64,000 bases of DNA from Bacillus sp. NTK034 (GTDB lineage: Bacteria; Bacillota; Bacilli; Bacillales; Cytobacillaceae). The stretch covers positions 124,001-188,000 of the forward strand of contig NZ_JAFKOJ010000009.1 of the NCBI RefSeq assembly GCF_017303275.1. The letters run 5' to 3'. Position 1 is the stretch's first letter. Every line of letters begins with the position of its first letter. The position numbers and the translations under genes were made by a program. Under the pieces are notes generated by a model. The model was given only the letters and a program-made list of their open reading frames with translations, was not told the DNA's origin and ran no database searches. Of the stretch, positions 15,498 to 23,967 are shown piece after piece.

Positions 15498-16436
15498 ATG
15501 GGTAAAAAAACAATGGGGATTCATCATATAACTGCAATTGTTGGCCATCCTCAGGAGAATGTAGATTTTTATGCTGGAGTGTTAGGATTGCGTTTAGTCA
15601 AGCAAACGGTCAATTTTGATGATCCAGGCACCTATCACCTTTACTTTGGAAATGAGGGCGGCAAGCCAGGAACAATCATTACTTTCTTTCCTTGGGCAGG
15701 TGCCCGTCAAGGGGTTATTGGCGATGGCCAGGTTGGAGTCACTTCGTATGTCGTTCCGGCAGGTGCCATGAAGTTTTGGGAAGAAAGGCTTGAAAAATTC
15801 AAGGTGCCTTTTACTAAAATGGAACGGTTCGGAGAGCGATATTTGGAATTTGATGATCCTCATGGACTTCATTTGGAGATTGTTGAAAGAGAAGAAGGGG
15901 AACTAAATTCCTGGACTTACGGGGAGGTTACCCCTGAAGCAGCTATAAAAGGCTTCGGTGGAGCAACTCTCTTATCAGCTCAGCCAGAGAAGACGGCTGA
16001 GCTGCTGGAAAACATTATGGGACTTGAAGTTTTAGGTCAGGAAGGAGATTTTATCCGATATCGTTCTTCTGCTGATATTGGAAACATCATCGATCTTAAA
16101 TTAACTCCAATTGGACGGGGGCGAATGGGTGTGGGAACCGTCCATCATATTGCCTGGAGGGCTATTGACGATCAGGACCAATTAGATTGGCAAAAATATG
16201 TTGCCGATAATGGATATGGGGTTACACCAGTTCGGGATCGAAACTACTTTAATGCGATCTATTTTAGGGAGCATGGGGAAATATTATTTGAGATTGCTAC
16301 TGATCCTCCGGGGTTTGCCCGTGATGAATCCCAGGAGACAATGGGCGGGAAATTAATGCTGCCTGAACAATATGAGCCGCAACGGGATAAGATAGAAAGT
16401 GTTCTGCTTCCGTTTACAGTCAGGGAATTGGATTAA
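15498..16436 (+). CDS. mhqO: Ring-cleaving VOC dioxygenase, MhqO/MhqA-like
   Basis: A 312-residue protein made of two VOC halves. It starts GIHHITAIVGHPQENVDFYA, and the second half repeats the pattern at GTVHHIAWRAIDDQDQ (about residue 215). His residues in GIHHITA and VHHIAW and the acidic residue in ILFEIATDPPGFA are the expected Fe(II) ligands. Relatives in B. subtilis (MhqA, MhqE, MhqO) are hydroquinone- and catechol-degrading dioxygenases of the thiol-stress response. ATG 15498 has AAAGGAG 10 bp upstream. It is the second gene of the operon behind the MhqR-like box and a paralogue of 17106-18035. Confidence 0.85.
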   Translation: MGKKTMGIHHITAIVGHPQENVDFYAGVLGLRLVKQTVNFDDPGTYHLYFGNEGGKPGTIITFFPWAGARQGVIGDGQVGVTSYVVPAGAMKFWEERLEKFKVPFTKMERFGERYLEFDDPHGLHLEIVEREEGELNSWTYGEVTPEAAIKGFGGATLLSAQPEKTAELLENIMGLEVLGQEGDFIRYRSSADIGNIIDLKLTPIGRGRMGVGTVHHIAWRAIDDQDQLDWQKYVADNGYGVTPVRDRNYFNAIYFREHGEILFEIATDPPGFARDESQETMGGKLMLPEQYEPQRDKIESVLLPFTVRELD

Positions 16437-16460
16437 ATTTAAAAGAGGTGATGACCCGCT

Positions 16461-17069
16461 ATGCTTTCAATTGACCCAGCGGACAATAGAGAAAGAGAAA
16501 ATTATAAATTTTTAATAGGAAGCATCATACCAAGGCCTATTGCTTTTGTAACCACTATATCAAATGAAGGCGTGTTGAATGGGGCACCATTCAGTTATTT
16601 CAATATCGTAACATCAAATCCCCCAATGATTTCCTTGGCGATTCAAAGAAATGCAGGAACACAGAAGGATACGGCCAGAAATATTATCAGCACAAAGGAA
16701 TTTGTTGTTCATATTGTCGATGAGGAGAATGTAGAAACAATAAATAAGACAGCAGCAGCTCTTCCTCCTGATCAAAGTGAAATAGAATTAGCACAATTAA
16801 CTCCAGCTGAAAGTACGAAAATTTCAGTGCCTGGAGTGATGGAAGCGAAAATCCGTATGGAGTGTATCCTGGAACAATCGCTTTCATTAGGGGGGACGGA
16901 TACTCCTGGCTGTGATCTAATCATTGGAAAAGTTGTTCAATTTCATATTGATGAAAACATCTATGAAAAAGGAAGAATTGATCCAAGAGGACTCGCTGCA
17001 GTGAGCCGTTTGGCGGGCATTAATTATGCAAAGGTTGGCGAGATGTTTTCCATCGAGAGACCAAAGTAG
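16461..17069 (+). CDS. Flavin reductase-like (FMN-binding split-barrel) protein
   Basis: A 202-residue protein of the flavoredoxin/flavin reductase-like family. It shows SIIPRPIAFVTTISNEG, GAPFSYFNIVTSNPPMISLAI and DTARNIISTKEFVVHIV in order, all typical of the FMN-binding split barrel. Members reduce free flavin for a partner oxygenase or act as flavin-binding reductases. It lies between two ring-cleaving dioxygenases with only 24 and 36 bp gaps, so it is co-transcribed and probably takes part in quinone or aromatic detoxification. It could also supply reduced flavin to the StyA-like monooxygenase 5 kb away, though nothing shows this. Confidence 0.8.
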   Translation: MLSIDPADNRERENYKFLIGSIIPRPIAFVTTISNEGVLNGAPFSYFNIVTSNPPMISLAIQRNAGTQKDTARNIISTKEFVVHIVDEENVETINKTAAALPPDQSEIELAQLTPAESTKISVPGVMEAKIRMECILEQSLSLGGTDTPGCDLIIGKVVQFHIDENIYEKGRIDPRGLAAVSRLAGINYAKVGEMFSIERPK

Positions 17070-17105
17070 AATTAAGTCACTCTTAAAGAAGTGGAGGGAA
17101 TGATT

Positions 17106-18035
17106 TTGCAAATCACTTCAGGTATCCATCATATTACGGCAATGGTTAACGATGCCCAGCGAAATATCGACTTTTATGCAGGGGTACTGGGACTTAGGCT
17201 GGTAAAGAAAACGATTAATTTTGACCGGCCGGAAGTCTATCATCTGTATTTCGGAAATGAAAATGGTGATCCTGGGACGGTTATGACCTTCTTCCCGTGG
17301 GAGAAGCAGCTAAAAGGACGGATTGGAACGGGCCAGGTCGGGGTGACCAGTTATGTGATCCCTGAACATTCAGTTGAATTTTGGAAAAAACGGCTGAGTA
17401 AATTTGGCGTTAAGTTTATACAAACGGTTCGCTACGGTGAAACCTACCTGCAATTCCAGGATCCGGACGGCCTTGAAATCGAGCTGGTTGAGCGGTCTGA
17501 GGGGCCATTGAACACATGGGCTTTGAAAGACGTTCCTCCAGAAGCCGCTATTAAAGGATTTGGAGGTGCAACCCTGATTTCGGCAAAGCCAAATAAAACG
17601 GCTGAAGTGCTTGAAAATATATTAGGGCTTGAATGCCTAGGCCAGGAAGAGGGATTCTTAAGATTTAAATCAGAAGCCGAACTCGGAAATACGATCGATA
17701 TAAAACTTACCCCTTCTGTTCGCGGATTGATGGGGGCAGGTACAGTTCATCATATTGCCTGGAGAGCGAAAGATGAAGAGGATCATATGAGGTGGAGAAA
17801 CCTTCTTCAGGAGAAGGGCTATTATCCAACTGAAATTCTCGACCGCAATTACTTCAAAGCACTTTACTTTCATGAAGAAGGCGGCATTTTGTTCGAAATC
17901 GCCACAGACCCTCCAGGATTTACGGTTGACGAACCACTAAAGGAACTTGGCAGCAGGCTTATGCTGCCTTCCTGGCTGGAATCGAAAAGGGAGGAATTGG
18001 AAGAGGACTTACCTGCTTTAGAGGTCCCTGTATAA
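17106..18035 (+). CDS. Second ring-cleaving VOC dioxygenase (MhqO/MhqE-like)
   Basis: A double-VOC protein of about 309 residues, closely similar to 15498-16436 throughout. It shares SGIHHITAMVNDAQRNIDFY at the start, GTVHHIAWRAKDEEDH in the second half and ILFEIATDPPGF near the end. I prefer TTG 17106 because GGAGGG lies 7 bp upstream, whereas ATG 17100 is too close to it. The presence of two paralogues in one operon suggests two substrates or dosage. The operon ends at the terminator at 18075-18111. Confidence 0.85.
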   Translation: MQITSGIHHITAMVNDAQRNIDFYAGVLGLRLVKKTINFDRPEVYHLYFGNENGDPGTVMTFFPWEKQLKGRIGTGQVGVTSYVIPEHSVEFWKKRLSKFGVKFIQTVRYGETYLQFQDPDGLEIELVERSEGPLNTWALKDVPPEAAIKGFGGATLISAKPNKTAEVLENILGLECLGQEEGFLRFKSEAELGNTIDIKLTPSVRGLMGAGTVHHIAWRAKDEEDHMRWRNLLQEKGYYPTEILDRNYFKALYFHEEGGILFEIATDPPGFTVDEPLKELGSRLMLPSWLESKREELEEDLPALEVPV

Positions 18036-18074
18036 AAGGATGTAAATATTTCAAAAAGGGAAATGCCAATCAGT

Positions 18075-18111
18075 AAAAAAAGCTAATCCGCGTTAATCGA
18101 TTAGCTTTTTT
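18075..18111 (+). terminator. Rho-independent terminator of the mhq-like operon
   Basis: AAAAAAGCTAATC pairs with GATTAGCTTTTTT around a 10-base loop. The flanking A and T runs make it effective in both directions, but the nearest leftward gene ends 220 bp away. Confidence 0.85.
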
Positions 18112-18327
18112 AGTGTATTATTGGCAGCTCTTTTTTTCTTTGAATTACCAGCAAATAGTTTATCAATCTATTTCAATAACAACTTTTAAGCTAGATCCTG
18201 GAAAGTCGTTTTGTTTTTTAAAAGTGAAAATATCCAGTGTAAGAGCTTATTTACACAAGCAATAATAGCATGTGCCAATAAGCTTTTACACTGTCATTAT
18301 AAAGAAAAAAGGAAATTCGCTTTCCAA

Positions 18328-19326
18328 CTATCTGATTTTTACAATTATTTTTCCTTTCGCCCTTCCTGACTCCGCATATTCCATCGCTTTTTGAGCATCT
18401 TCAAAAGGAAAAACTCTATCAATTATAGGTTTAATTTTACCATTCTCGATAAGGTTTGCGATTATACGTAATTGCTCTCCACTTGGCTTCATAAACAAAA
18501 ACGTATATTCAACATTATGTTTTTTTTCAAGCGCAGTAAGTTTATGACTTGCTGCTGAAAACAACAGCGTTTTAAAAAAACCGGAACCATATTCTTTACC
18601 AAAACGGGCATTCGGTAATCCTGAAACGGAAACAATTTTTCCTCCGCTCTTTATCACTTCGAATGATTTTTCGAGTATCTCGCCCCCAAGTGTATCAAAG
18701 ACGGCATCATAGTTTTTCAATATCTTTTCAAACTTTTCTGTCTTGTAATTTATTATTTCATCTGCACCAAGAGATTTCACTAAATCTGCACCAGCAGCAC
18801 TTGCAGTCGTTGCAACAGTGGCGCCCATTAATTTGGCCAGTTGAATAGCAAATGTACCTACACCACCAGCGCCAGCTTGAATTAAAATCTTTTGTCCCCT
18901 TTGTAATTGCAAAATGTCTGTCAGTGCCTGATAGGAGGTTAACCCAACCAGCGGGATCGATGCTGCTTCTTCAAAGCTTAAATTTTTTGGCTTTAAGGCG
19001 ATGTCATCTTCATGAATAGCGATATATTCAGCAAAAGTACCGATTTTACTCTTACGTGGTCGTGCATAAATTTCGTCACCAGCTTTAAAACGAGTCACTT
19101 TTGCGCCAACCTTTGCAATGACACCAGAAAAGTCATTCCCTAAGATAAGTGGCATTTTATATTTTATTAACATTTTCACTTTCCCATCGCGTATCTTAAA
19201 ATCAACAGGATTGATGCTTGCTGCATGAATTTCTGCGAGTACCTCATATTCACCAATTTCAGGTGCGGGTATTTCTGCCAAACGCATTGGAACCTTCCCA
19301 TACCTATCAATGACCATTGCTCTCAT
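18328..19326 (-). CDS. NADP-dependent quinone oxidoreductase-like MDR protein
   Basis: A 332-residue zinc-independent medium-chain dehydrogenase/reductase. The N-terminal GroES-like domain contains INPVDFKIRDGK and PLILGNDFSGVI (about residues 38-75). The Rossmann domain has the nucleotide loop QAGAGGVGTFAIQLAK (about 150-165), and a C-terminal GRAKGKIIVKI follows. Relatives reduce quinones or enones with NADPH. It lies 30 bp downstream of an ArsR-type regulator on the same strand, so the pair forms an operon that probably answers to a reactive small molecule rather than to metal. Confidence 0.85.
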   Translation of the reverse strand: MRAMVIDRYGKVPMRLAEIPAPEIGEYEVLAEIHAASINPVDFKIRDGKVKMLIKYKMPLILGNDFSGVIAKVGAKVTRFKAGDEIYARPRKSKIGTFAEYIAIHEDDIALKPKNLSFEEAASIPLVGLTSYQALTDILQLQRGQKILIQAGAGGVGTFAIQLAKLMGATVATTASAAGADLVKSLGADEIINYKTEKFEKILKNYDAVFDTLGGEILEKSFEVIKSGGKIVSVSGLPNARFGKEYGSGFFKTLLFSAASHKLTALEKKHNVEYTFLFMKPSGEQLRIIANLIENGKIKPIIDRVFPFEDAQKAMEYAESGRAKGKIIVKIR

Positions 19327-19356
19327 AGCCTATACCTCCAAATAAATTCCATCAAT

Positions 19357-19692
19357 TCAATAAAAGTTCTTCATGAACTTATCAATATCCAACACAAGCG
19401 TTCTTAACAAACCTAATTCTGTACGTACATTAATATAATAAAAGTTTTTTGTCCCTTCCTTACGCATTAAAATAACACCTGCGTCTCGTAAAACCTTAAG
19501 ATGATGGGACACAGCTGGTCGAGAAAGATGTGTTTGTTCTGTTATTTCACCCACACGTAATCCTGTTTGACAATCCGTCCCCATTAGAACTAACAAGATC
19601 GATTGACGTGTTTCATCACCAATTGCCATTAGTACCTTTTGACAGTTAATAAAATCCTCTTTGATTATATTTAGCTGGTCCTGTTTATTCAT
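19357..19692 (-). CDS. ArsR-family winged-helix repressor
   Basis: A 111-residue regulator with the ArsR core: IGDETRQSILLVLMG, VGEITEQTHLSRPAVSHHLK (the recognition helix, about residues 48-67) and the wing DAGVILMRKEGTKNFYYI. The CxCxxC metal site of ArsR/SmtB is absent; Cys17 and Cys41 are the only cysteines, so metal sensing is doubtful and a redox or electrophile cue is possible. A perfect 8-bp inverted repeat lies just upstream of its start (19722-19743), the likely operator. It is followed by the quinone oxidoreductase gene. Confidence 0.85.
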   Translation of the reverse strand: MNKQDQLNIIKEDFINCQKVLMAIGDETRQSILLVLMGTDCQTGLRVGEITEQTHLSRPAVSHHLKVLRDAGVILMRKEGTKNFYYINVRTELGLLRTLVLDIDKFMKNFY

Positions 19693-19710
19693 TAGAGTAA
19701 AATACCTCCA

Positions 19711-19743
19711 TTATCAGTTTAATGGTTTAAGTTGATAAACCAT
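19711..19743 (-). promoter_or_regulatory. Candidate operator of the ArsR-oxidoreductase operon
   Basis: ATGGTTTA (19722-19729) and TAAACCAT (19736-19743) form a perfect 8-bp inverted repeat with a 6-bp spacer, 30-50 bp upstream of the ArsR start. A second overlapping pair (TTATCA 19711-19716, TGATAA 19733-19738) surrounds it. The position fits autoregulation. Confidence 0.55.
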
Positions 19744-19947
19744 ATTACTGGATACAACAATAAACTATTGTTTTGTTAGGTGCAATATTGAGAAAGCAAA
19801 TCGAGACGAATACTTGATTGATTTTTCAGTCTCTCTACTTTCTTTATAAGAATTATAAGGATCTTAATAACCATCTTTCTTCATCCTCTTATAAACTATT
19901 CCATCCTTTATGTTCGTTATTTATACTATCAGTAGGGGGGAGAAAAA

Positions 19948-21192
19948 ATGATCGAAGGGAAAATTCTAAAATACTACAGAGAAAAACAAGGATACACACA
20001 GGAACAGCTTTCAAGAGGGGTTTGTTCTGTCACTCATTTAAGTAAAATTGAGCGAGGCATAACAGAATATTCTGGGGAAATTATTACACTTCTTTCTAAA
20101 AAATTAAACAAAAATTTTCAAGACGAAGTAAGGGATTTCAATAGGTTTAAAGAAACATTAGAAGAATGGAAAAATGCTATTGTTATGTTAGATACCGAAA
20201 ACATGAAAGTAAAAAAAGCAGAACTTGACGCTAATCTATTAAAGGATTTTCCCGACTTTCAAGTACACTACTCACTGCTTTTAGCCCGTCATTATCTCAT
20301 TCTTTATGAAAATGAAAAATGTCATAAAGTGATGCAAAAGATCAAGAAACTGGACATCAGCCTTTCACCTTATGAGAGCAATCTATATAAACATGTCCAG
20401 GGAATCTGTTATTTTAGTATCGGAAACTACAAGGATTCAATTGAAGTCCTAAAGAAAATTGATTCCAGTTATTCGAGCGAAGAATATTACTACCACCTGG
20501 CTATTTCCTATCATGCAGTTCATGACAACACTTTAGCTTACTATTATGCTCAAAAAGCTTTGCGCTATTTTCAAGAAACATTAAATTTCACACGCATACT
20601 CGATACAGAGTCGCTTATTATCCTTCAATTAAACGCCAAATCGCAATTTAGCCTAAAAGAGACCCGCAGCTATTATGATAAATTAATCCAATCTGCAAAA
20701 AAGATTCAATCTGCAGATAGGTTAACTAAACTCTATTTTAATCTTGGACAAGAGCTGTTTAGAAGAAAACATTTCCGAGAGGCAAAAGAGTATTTTGATG
20801 AAGGGTTGACCTTACTGAAAGAAGAAGATTTCTTATATCTAACCATGTTAGATTTATACATAGACATTTGTTATAAGGGAAACTTAAAATCGAAAGAAGA
20901 CCTATTATCCGATGCAAAAAAAGGTTTGCACCTCGCCCAAAAACGAAACGACCAAAGTTACTTATTTTTTCATCTGCATGTTTTATTACTGAACGGGGAG
21001 GAAGATTCCTATTATGGCTATGTTGAAAATAAGGTGCTTCCATATTTCATTCAGTCCGGAAACGAGGATCTAATCCAGCACTTTGAAGTTAAGCTTTTTC
21101 GGTATTATATCAAATCAGAGCAAAACGAAAAGGCATGGGCTCTCGCTAAAAAGAAAATGCTTGCTGAGATGAGCTATTATGAAATGGATTAG
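19948..21192 (+). CDS. HTH-TPR regulator of RNPP-like architecture
   Basis: A 414-residue protein with an N-terminal XRE HTH (LKYYREKQGYTQEQLSRGVCSVTHLSKIE, about residues 6-35) followed by some 350 residues of TPR-like helical repeats (for example FNLGQELFRRKHFREAKEYF at about 270-290). This length and layout match the NprR/PlcR-type regulators that bind secreted signalling peptides. In such systems a 40-50 residue pre-peptide gene usually lies just downstream; here only a 9-codon out-of-frame ORF overlaps the end, so no cognate peptide is apparent. ATG 19948 follows GGGGGGAG. Confidence 0.75.
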   Translation: MIEGKILKYYREKQGYTQEQLSRGVCSVTHLSKIERGITEYSGEIITLLSKKLNKNFQDEVRDFNRFKETLEEWKNAIVMLDTENMKVKKAELDANLLKDFPDFQVHYSLLLARHYLILYENEKCHKVMQKIKKLDISLSPYESNLYKHVQGICYFSIGNYKDSIEVLKKIDSSYSSEEYYYHLAISYHAVHDNTLAYYYAQKALRYFQETLNFTRILDTESLIILQLNAKSQFSLKETRSYYDKLIQSAKKIQSADRLTKLYFNLGQELFRRKHFREAKEYFDEGLTLLKEEDFLYLTMLDLYIDICYKGNLKSKEDLLSDAKKGLHLAQKRNDQSYLFFHLHVLLLNGEEDSYYGYVENKVLPYFIQSGNEDLIQHFEVKLFRYYIKSEQNEKAWALAKKKMLAEMSYYEMD

Positions 21193-21327
21193 TGTCGTGT
21201 ACTTTTAAATGGAATAAGGACTAATGCCCCCCTCACAAATATGACGGGTGCTCTTCTTTTCCATTCAGGAGCATATATTCACATTAAAAAACTGGAGAGT
21301 TGCGCTGCATACAAGGAGGATTCAGTC

Positions 21328-21810
21328 ATGTTAAATGAAACAGACTTGAAGCATTTACGACGCTGTATTGAACTTGCAAGGATTGCTCTGGAAAAAGGCG
21401 ACGAGCCATTTGGCTCCGTCCTTGTCTCAGCCAGCGGTGAGGTTCTTGCAGAAGACCACAACCATGTTGCAAATGGTGACCATACCCAACATCCGGAATT
21501 TGCGCTGGCGCGTTGGGCAGCCGAGAACATGTCAGCTGAAGAAAGAAGCAAGGCGACAGTATATACCTCAGGCGAACATTGCCCTATGTGTGCTGCGGCC
21601 CATGGATGGGTTGGATTAGGTCGGATCGTTTTTGCAAGTTCCTCTGTACAGCTAGGTCAATGGCTGGAAGAGATGGGGGTTGCTGCATCGCGCGTTCGCA
21701 GCCTTCGGATCCACGAAGTCATTCGTGATACTACAATTGACGGTCCTGTTCCTGAGCTCGCGGAACAAGTTCGCCAGCTTCATCATCAGTTTTACAAAGT
21801 GAAACGGTGA
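21328..21810 (+). CDS. Nucleoside/guanine deaminase-like zinc enzyme
   Basis: A 160-residue cytidine-deaminase-fold protein. The zinc motif is present with changes: HPE (about residues 55-57) in place of HAE, and HCPMC (about 89-93) in place of PCPMC, keeping the catalytic Glu and the two Cys ligands. The GDEPFGSVLVSASGEVLAE segment is typical of the guanine deaminase/tRNA adenosine deaminase group. ATG 21328 has ACAAGGAGG 10 bp upstream; the earlier in-frame start at 21241 has none. The likely reaction is hydrolytic deamination of a purine or related base; the substrate is not determined. Confidence 0.8.
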   Translation: MLNETDLKHLRRCIELARIALEKGDEPFGSVLVSASGEVLAEDHNHVANGDHTQHPEFALARWAAENMSAEERSKATVYTSGEHCPMCAAAHGWVGLGRIVFASSSVQLGQWLEEMGVAASRVRSLRIHEVIRDTTIDGPVPELAEQVRQLHHQFYKVKR

Positions 21811-21811
21811 T

Positions 21812-21862
21812 CACGGTATCCAGGTTTTTTTAAAAGACCCAGATGGATATATGTGGGAATAA
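21812..21862 (+). pseudogene. C-terminal fragment of a VOC protein
   Basis: A 16-codon frame, HGIQVFLKDPDGYMWE, ends at TAA 21860-21862. The KDPDGYMWE end is the standard last strand of glyoxalase/VOC proteins. There is no start codon; it is a decayed tail immediately after the deaminase gene. Confidence 0.55.
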
Positions 21863-21921
21863 ATGGCTTTGTTCAACCAGAATCATGTGCAGAATTCTCA
21901 ATTATAGATATGAAAGAAACA

Positions 21922-21954
21922 GGCACTTACCTTGAACAGGAAGTGCTCTTTTTT
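21922..21954 (+). terminator. Rho-independent terminator
   Basis: GGCACTT pairs with AAGTGCT around a 12-base loop, followed by T6. It probably ended the VOC gene whose fragment remains, and now ends the deaminase transcript. Confidence 0.65.
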
Positions 21955-21988
21955 AATTTTTAGATCAGCATTATTGTAATGAGTTATT

Positions 21989-22054
21989 CCATAATCTGGG
22001 GCCAATCAGGAGCAAGAAATATGCTCTTTCCTTGTGAATAGGCCCTGATTATGG
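21989..22054. repeat. Imperfect long inverted repeat
   Basis: CCATAATCTGGGGCC and GGCCCTGATTATGG form arms of about 14 bp around a loop of about 37 bp that itself contains AGCA/TGCT. There is no T-run and no ORF. It may be a small non-autonomous element or a structured RNA. Confidence 0.4.
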
Positions 22055-22213
22055 AAAAGGGATCGTTTGACTTGCTTAGACATCAATAATATGGAAAATA
22101 AATAAATCGTCGTATTTACATCACCATGTGTATTCTTTAGACTGAAAAGGCGGAAAATTACCAATGTTATTATAATATCTTCGCGGCTACCTGATAACAA
22201 AGGGGAGAGAACC

Positions 22214-23410
22214 TTGAGGAAGAAAATTTGTATTATAGGCAGCGGCACAGCAGGTTTACAGCTGGCTTATTCTCTGAAAGAAGAATTTGATGTGACTGTT
22301 ATTCACTCAAATTCTTCGGAAAAGATCCGAAATGGACGAATTATGTCTACCCAAGTACATTTTGGTTCAACGAGAACCCGAGAAAATCGCTTTAAAATGC
22401 CAAAATGGGAGGATAAAACTCTTCTTAAAAGTATTCACATGACGATCGGTAATCAAAAACTATTTGTTGGCAAGCTGAAAGAACCAGCATTATCCGTTGA
22501 CCAGCGTTTCTGCTTTTCACACTGTTTGAAGGATCTTGAAAACCAGGGTGTCTCTTTTCGACTTTTAAGAGTAAATAAAGATCAGATAGAAAGTTTGGCA
22601 GATGAGTTTGATTTAACGATTGATTGTTCTGGAAAATCGGGCCCTCTCTTTCCATTTCCTATTGAAAAGCAGCTTTCTCCTATCCAAGTGCCTCAACGAA
22701 AATGTATCGTTGGTTATTTTTTGGGGATAAAGCCAAATGATCCTCCAGGTATAAGCGTAACCGTTCTGCCTGAGACAGGTGAAATGTTTGAGATTCCTGC
22801 AATGACAGAACAAGGGCCAGTTACCATATTGTTCATTATGGCAGTTCCAGGCGGAGAGTTAGATGTATTTAAAGAAATAAAGGACGTAAAAGAATTTACA
22901 AATCAAATGAAAAATATTACACAAAAATATTTCCAAGACATCCACGAACGTATCCAGCAAGATATCTTTGCTCTTTCCGATGATAAAGCCTTCCTAAATG
23001 TTGCCATTAAACCTGTAATTAGAAAACCATACGTAATCTTTAAAAATAAAATAGTAATTGGTTGTGGAGATAGTGTTTTTCTTAATGACCCAATTACTGG
23101 TCAGGGATGTAATCTTTCTTCTTTTTGTGCTGAACAGTTGTACGAAACGTTGATTCAATATAAAAATTCAATCTGGGACATCCGAATTGGCGAGACATAT
23201 TGGGATCGAACAAAAACAGTTGTAAAAGAAGTAACAGAATGGACAAATGCCATGACTCAGGCATTGCCTCAGCATGTTGTTCAAATCCTGTTAGCGGGCG
23301 CAGAAAATCAAAAGATTGCAGATGAAGTTGCAGAATGGTTTGCGAATCCCCGAAAAGCTTATGAAGCTTTTTTTCAAAACATTAATGGCAGCACAGCGGT
23401 AAAGGAGTGA
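22214..23410 (+). CDS. Styrene monooxygenase StyA-like FAD-dependent oxygenase
   Basis: A 398-residue flavoprotein. It opens with the FAD-binding Rossmann motif ICIIGSGTAGLQLAYSL (residues 5-21), has TIDCSGKSGPL in the middle, and carries a GCGDSVFLNDPITGQGCN motif (about residues 290-307) that positions the flavin. The spacing and the C-terminal helical part resemble styrene/indole monooxygenases, which epoxidise aromatic alkenes with reduced FAD from a separate reductase. No StyB reductase is adjacent. The TTG start follows AGGGGAGAG. A DinB-fold gene begins 5 bp after its stop, so the two form an operon. Confidence 0.75.
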   Translation: MRKKICIIGSGTAGLQLAYSLKEEFDVTVIHSNSSEKIRNGRIMSTQVHFGSTRTRENRFKMPKWEDKTLLKSIHMTIGNQKLFVGKLKEPALSVDQRFCFSHCLKDLENQGVSFRLLRVNKDQIESLADEFDLTIDCSGKSGPLFPFPIEKQLSPIQVPQRKCIVGYFLGIKPNDPPGISVTVLPETGEMFEIPAMTEQGPVTILFIMAVPGGELDVFKEIKDVKEFTNQMKNITQKYFQDIHERIQQDIFALSDDKAFLNVAIKPVIRKPYVIFKNKIVIGCGDSVFLNDPITGQGCNLSSFCAEQLYETLIQYKNSIWDIRIGETYWDRTKTVVKEVTEWTNAMTQALPQHVVQILLAGAENQKIADEVAEWFANPRKAYEAFFQNINGSTAVKE

Positions 23411-23414
23411 TTAA

Positions 23415-23918
23415 ATGAGTAATTTAAAACTAATTGAAACATACAAACACGATTTGCAAAACTATTCACTTGATCAACTAAGATATATAACAGCTGAAGG
23501 GGTTTGGTCCATTGGTCAAATGTACGACCATGTGATTCTTGTTGCTATGGAGTATCTTGACAATGTGGAAACATGTGCGGCATCAAAGGAAGAGCAAAAG
23601 CTCGGGAAAACGGAGTTTGGTGAGCATTTATATAAAATTGGAGATTTCCCGCCAATTAAAATCAAATTACCGGACGAACTAAATACCCCGCCAAGCAATT
23701 CAGATAGTAAAGAAGACCTTACGAATAGGCTAGATCTGATAATGCAGAGGCTGAGACAATGGGAATCTAAAGTAGATACTATAAATCTCAATTATAAAAT
23801 TAAACATGAAGGTTTTGGCTGGCTGAACGCGAGAGAGTGGTTCGATCTTGTAGGAATGCATTTTCGCCATCACTTGCGTCAGAAGTGTGAACTGGAACAA
23901 AAGTTTCTTAATGCATAG
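23415..23918 (+). CDS. DinB-superfamily protein
   Basis: A 167-residue helical-bundle protein of the DinB_2 type. It shows WSIGQMYDHVIL (about residues 31-42) and WFDLVGMHFRHHLRQK at the C-terminus, which supply the likely metal-binding His residues. It is co-transcribed with the StyA-like oxygenase. A thiol-transferase role in detoxifying epoxide products would suit this pairing, but that is inference. The start ATG at 23415 has AAAGGAG 8 bp upstream. Confidence 0.75.
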   Translation: MSNLKLIETYKHDLQNYSLDQLRYITAEGVWSIGQMYDHVILVAMEYLDNVETCAASKEEQKLGKTEFGEHLYKIGDFPPIKIKLPDELNTPPSNSDSKEDLTNRLDLIMQRLRQWESKVDTINLNYKIKHEGFGWLNAREWFDLVGMHFRHHLRQKCELEQKFLNA

Positions 23919-23967
23919 TTCAACTAATTTAATAAACTAAACCAATTAAACTTTCGGGAGGTGTATA

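Larger units (their letters stand above)
21863..22213. other. Intergenic stretch with a terminator and a long inverted repeat
   Basis: About 350 bp containing the terminator at 21922-21954, the inverted repeat at 21989-22054 and the region that should hold the promoter of the StyA-like gene. No ORF of substance was seen. Confidence 0.45.

Noticed and set aside
21179..21208. Cognate signalling peptide of the RNPP-like regulator
   Set aside because: Only nine codons, too short for an exported pro-peptide, and no ribosome binding site.
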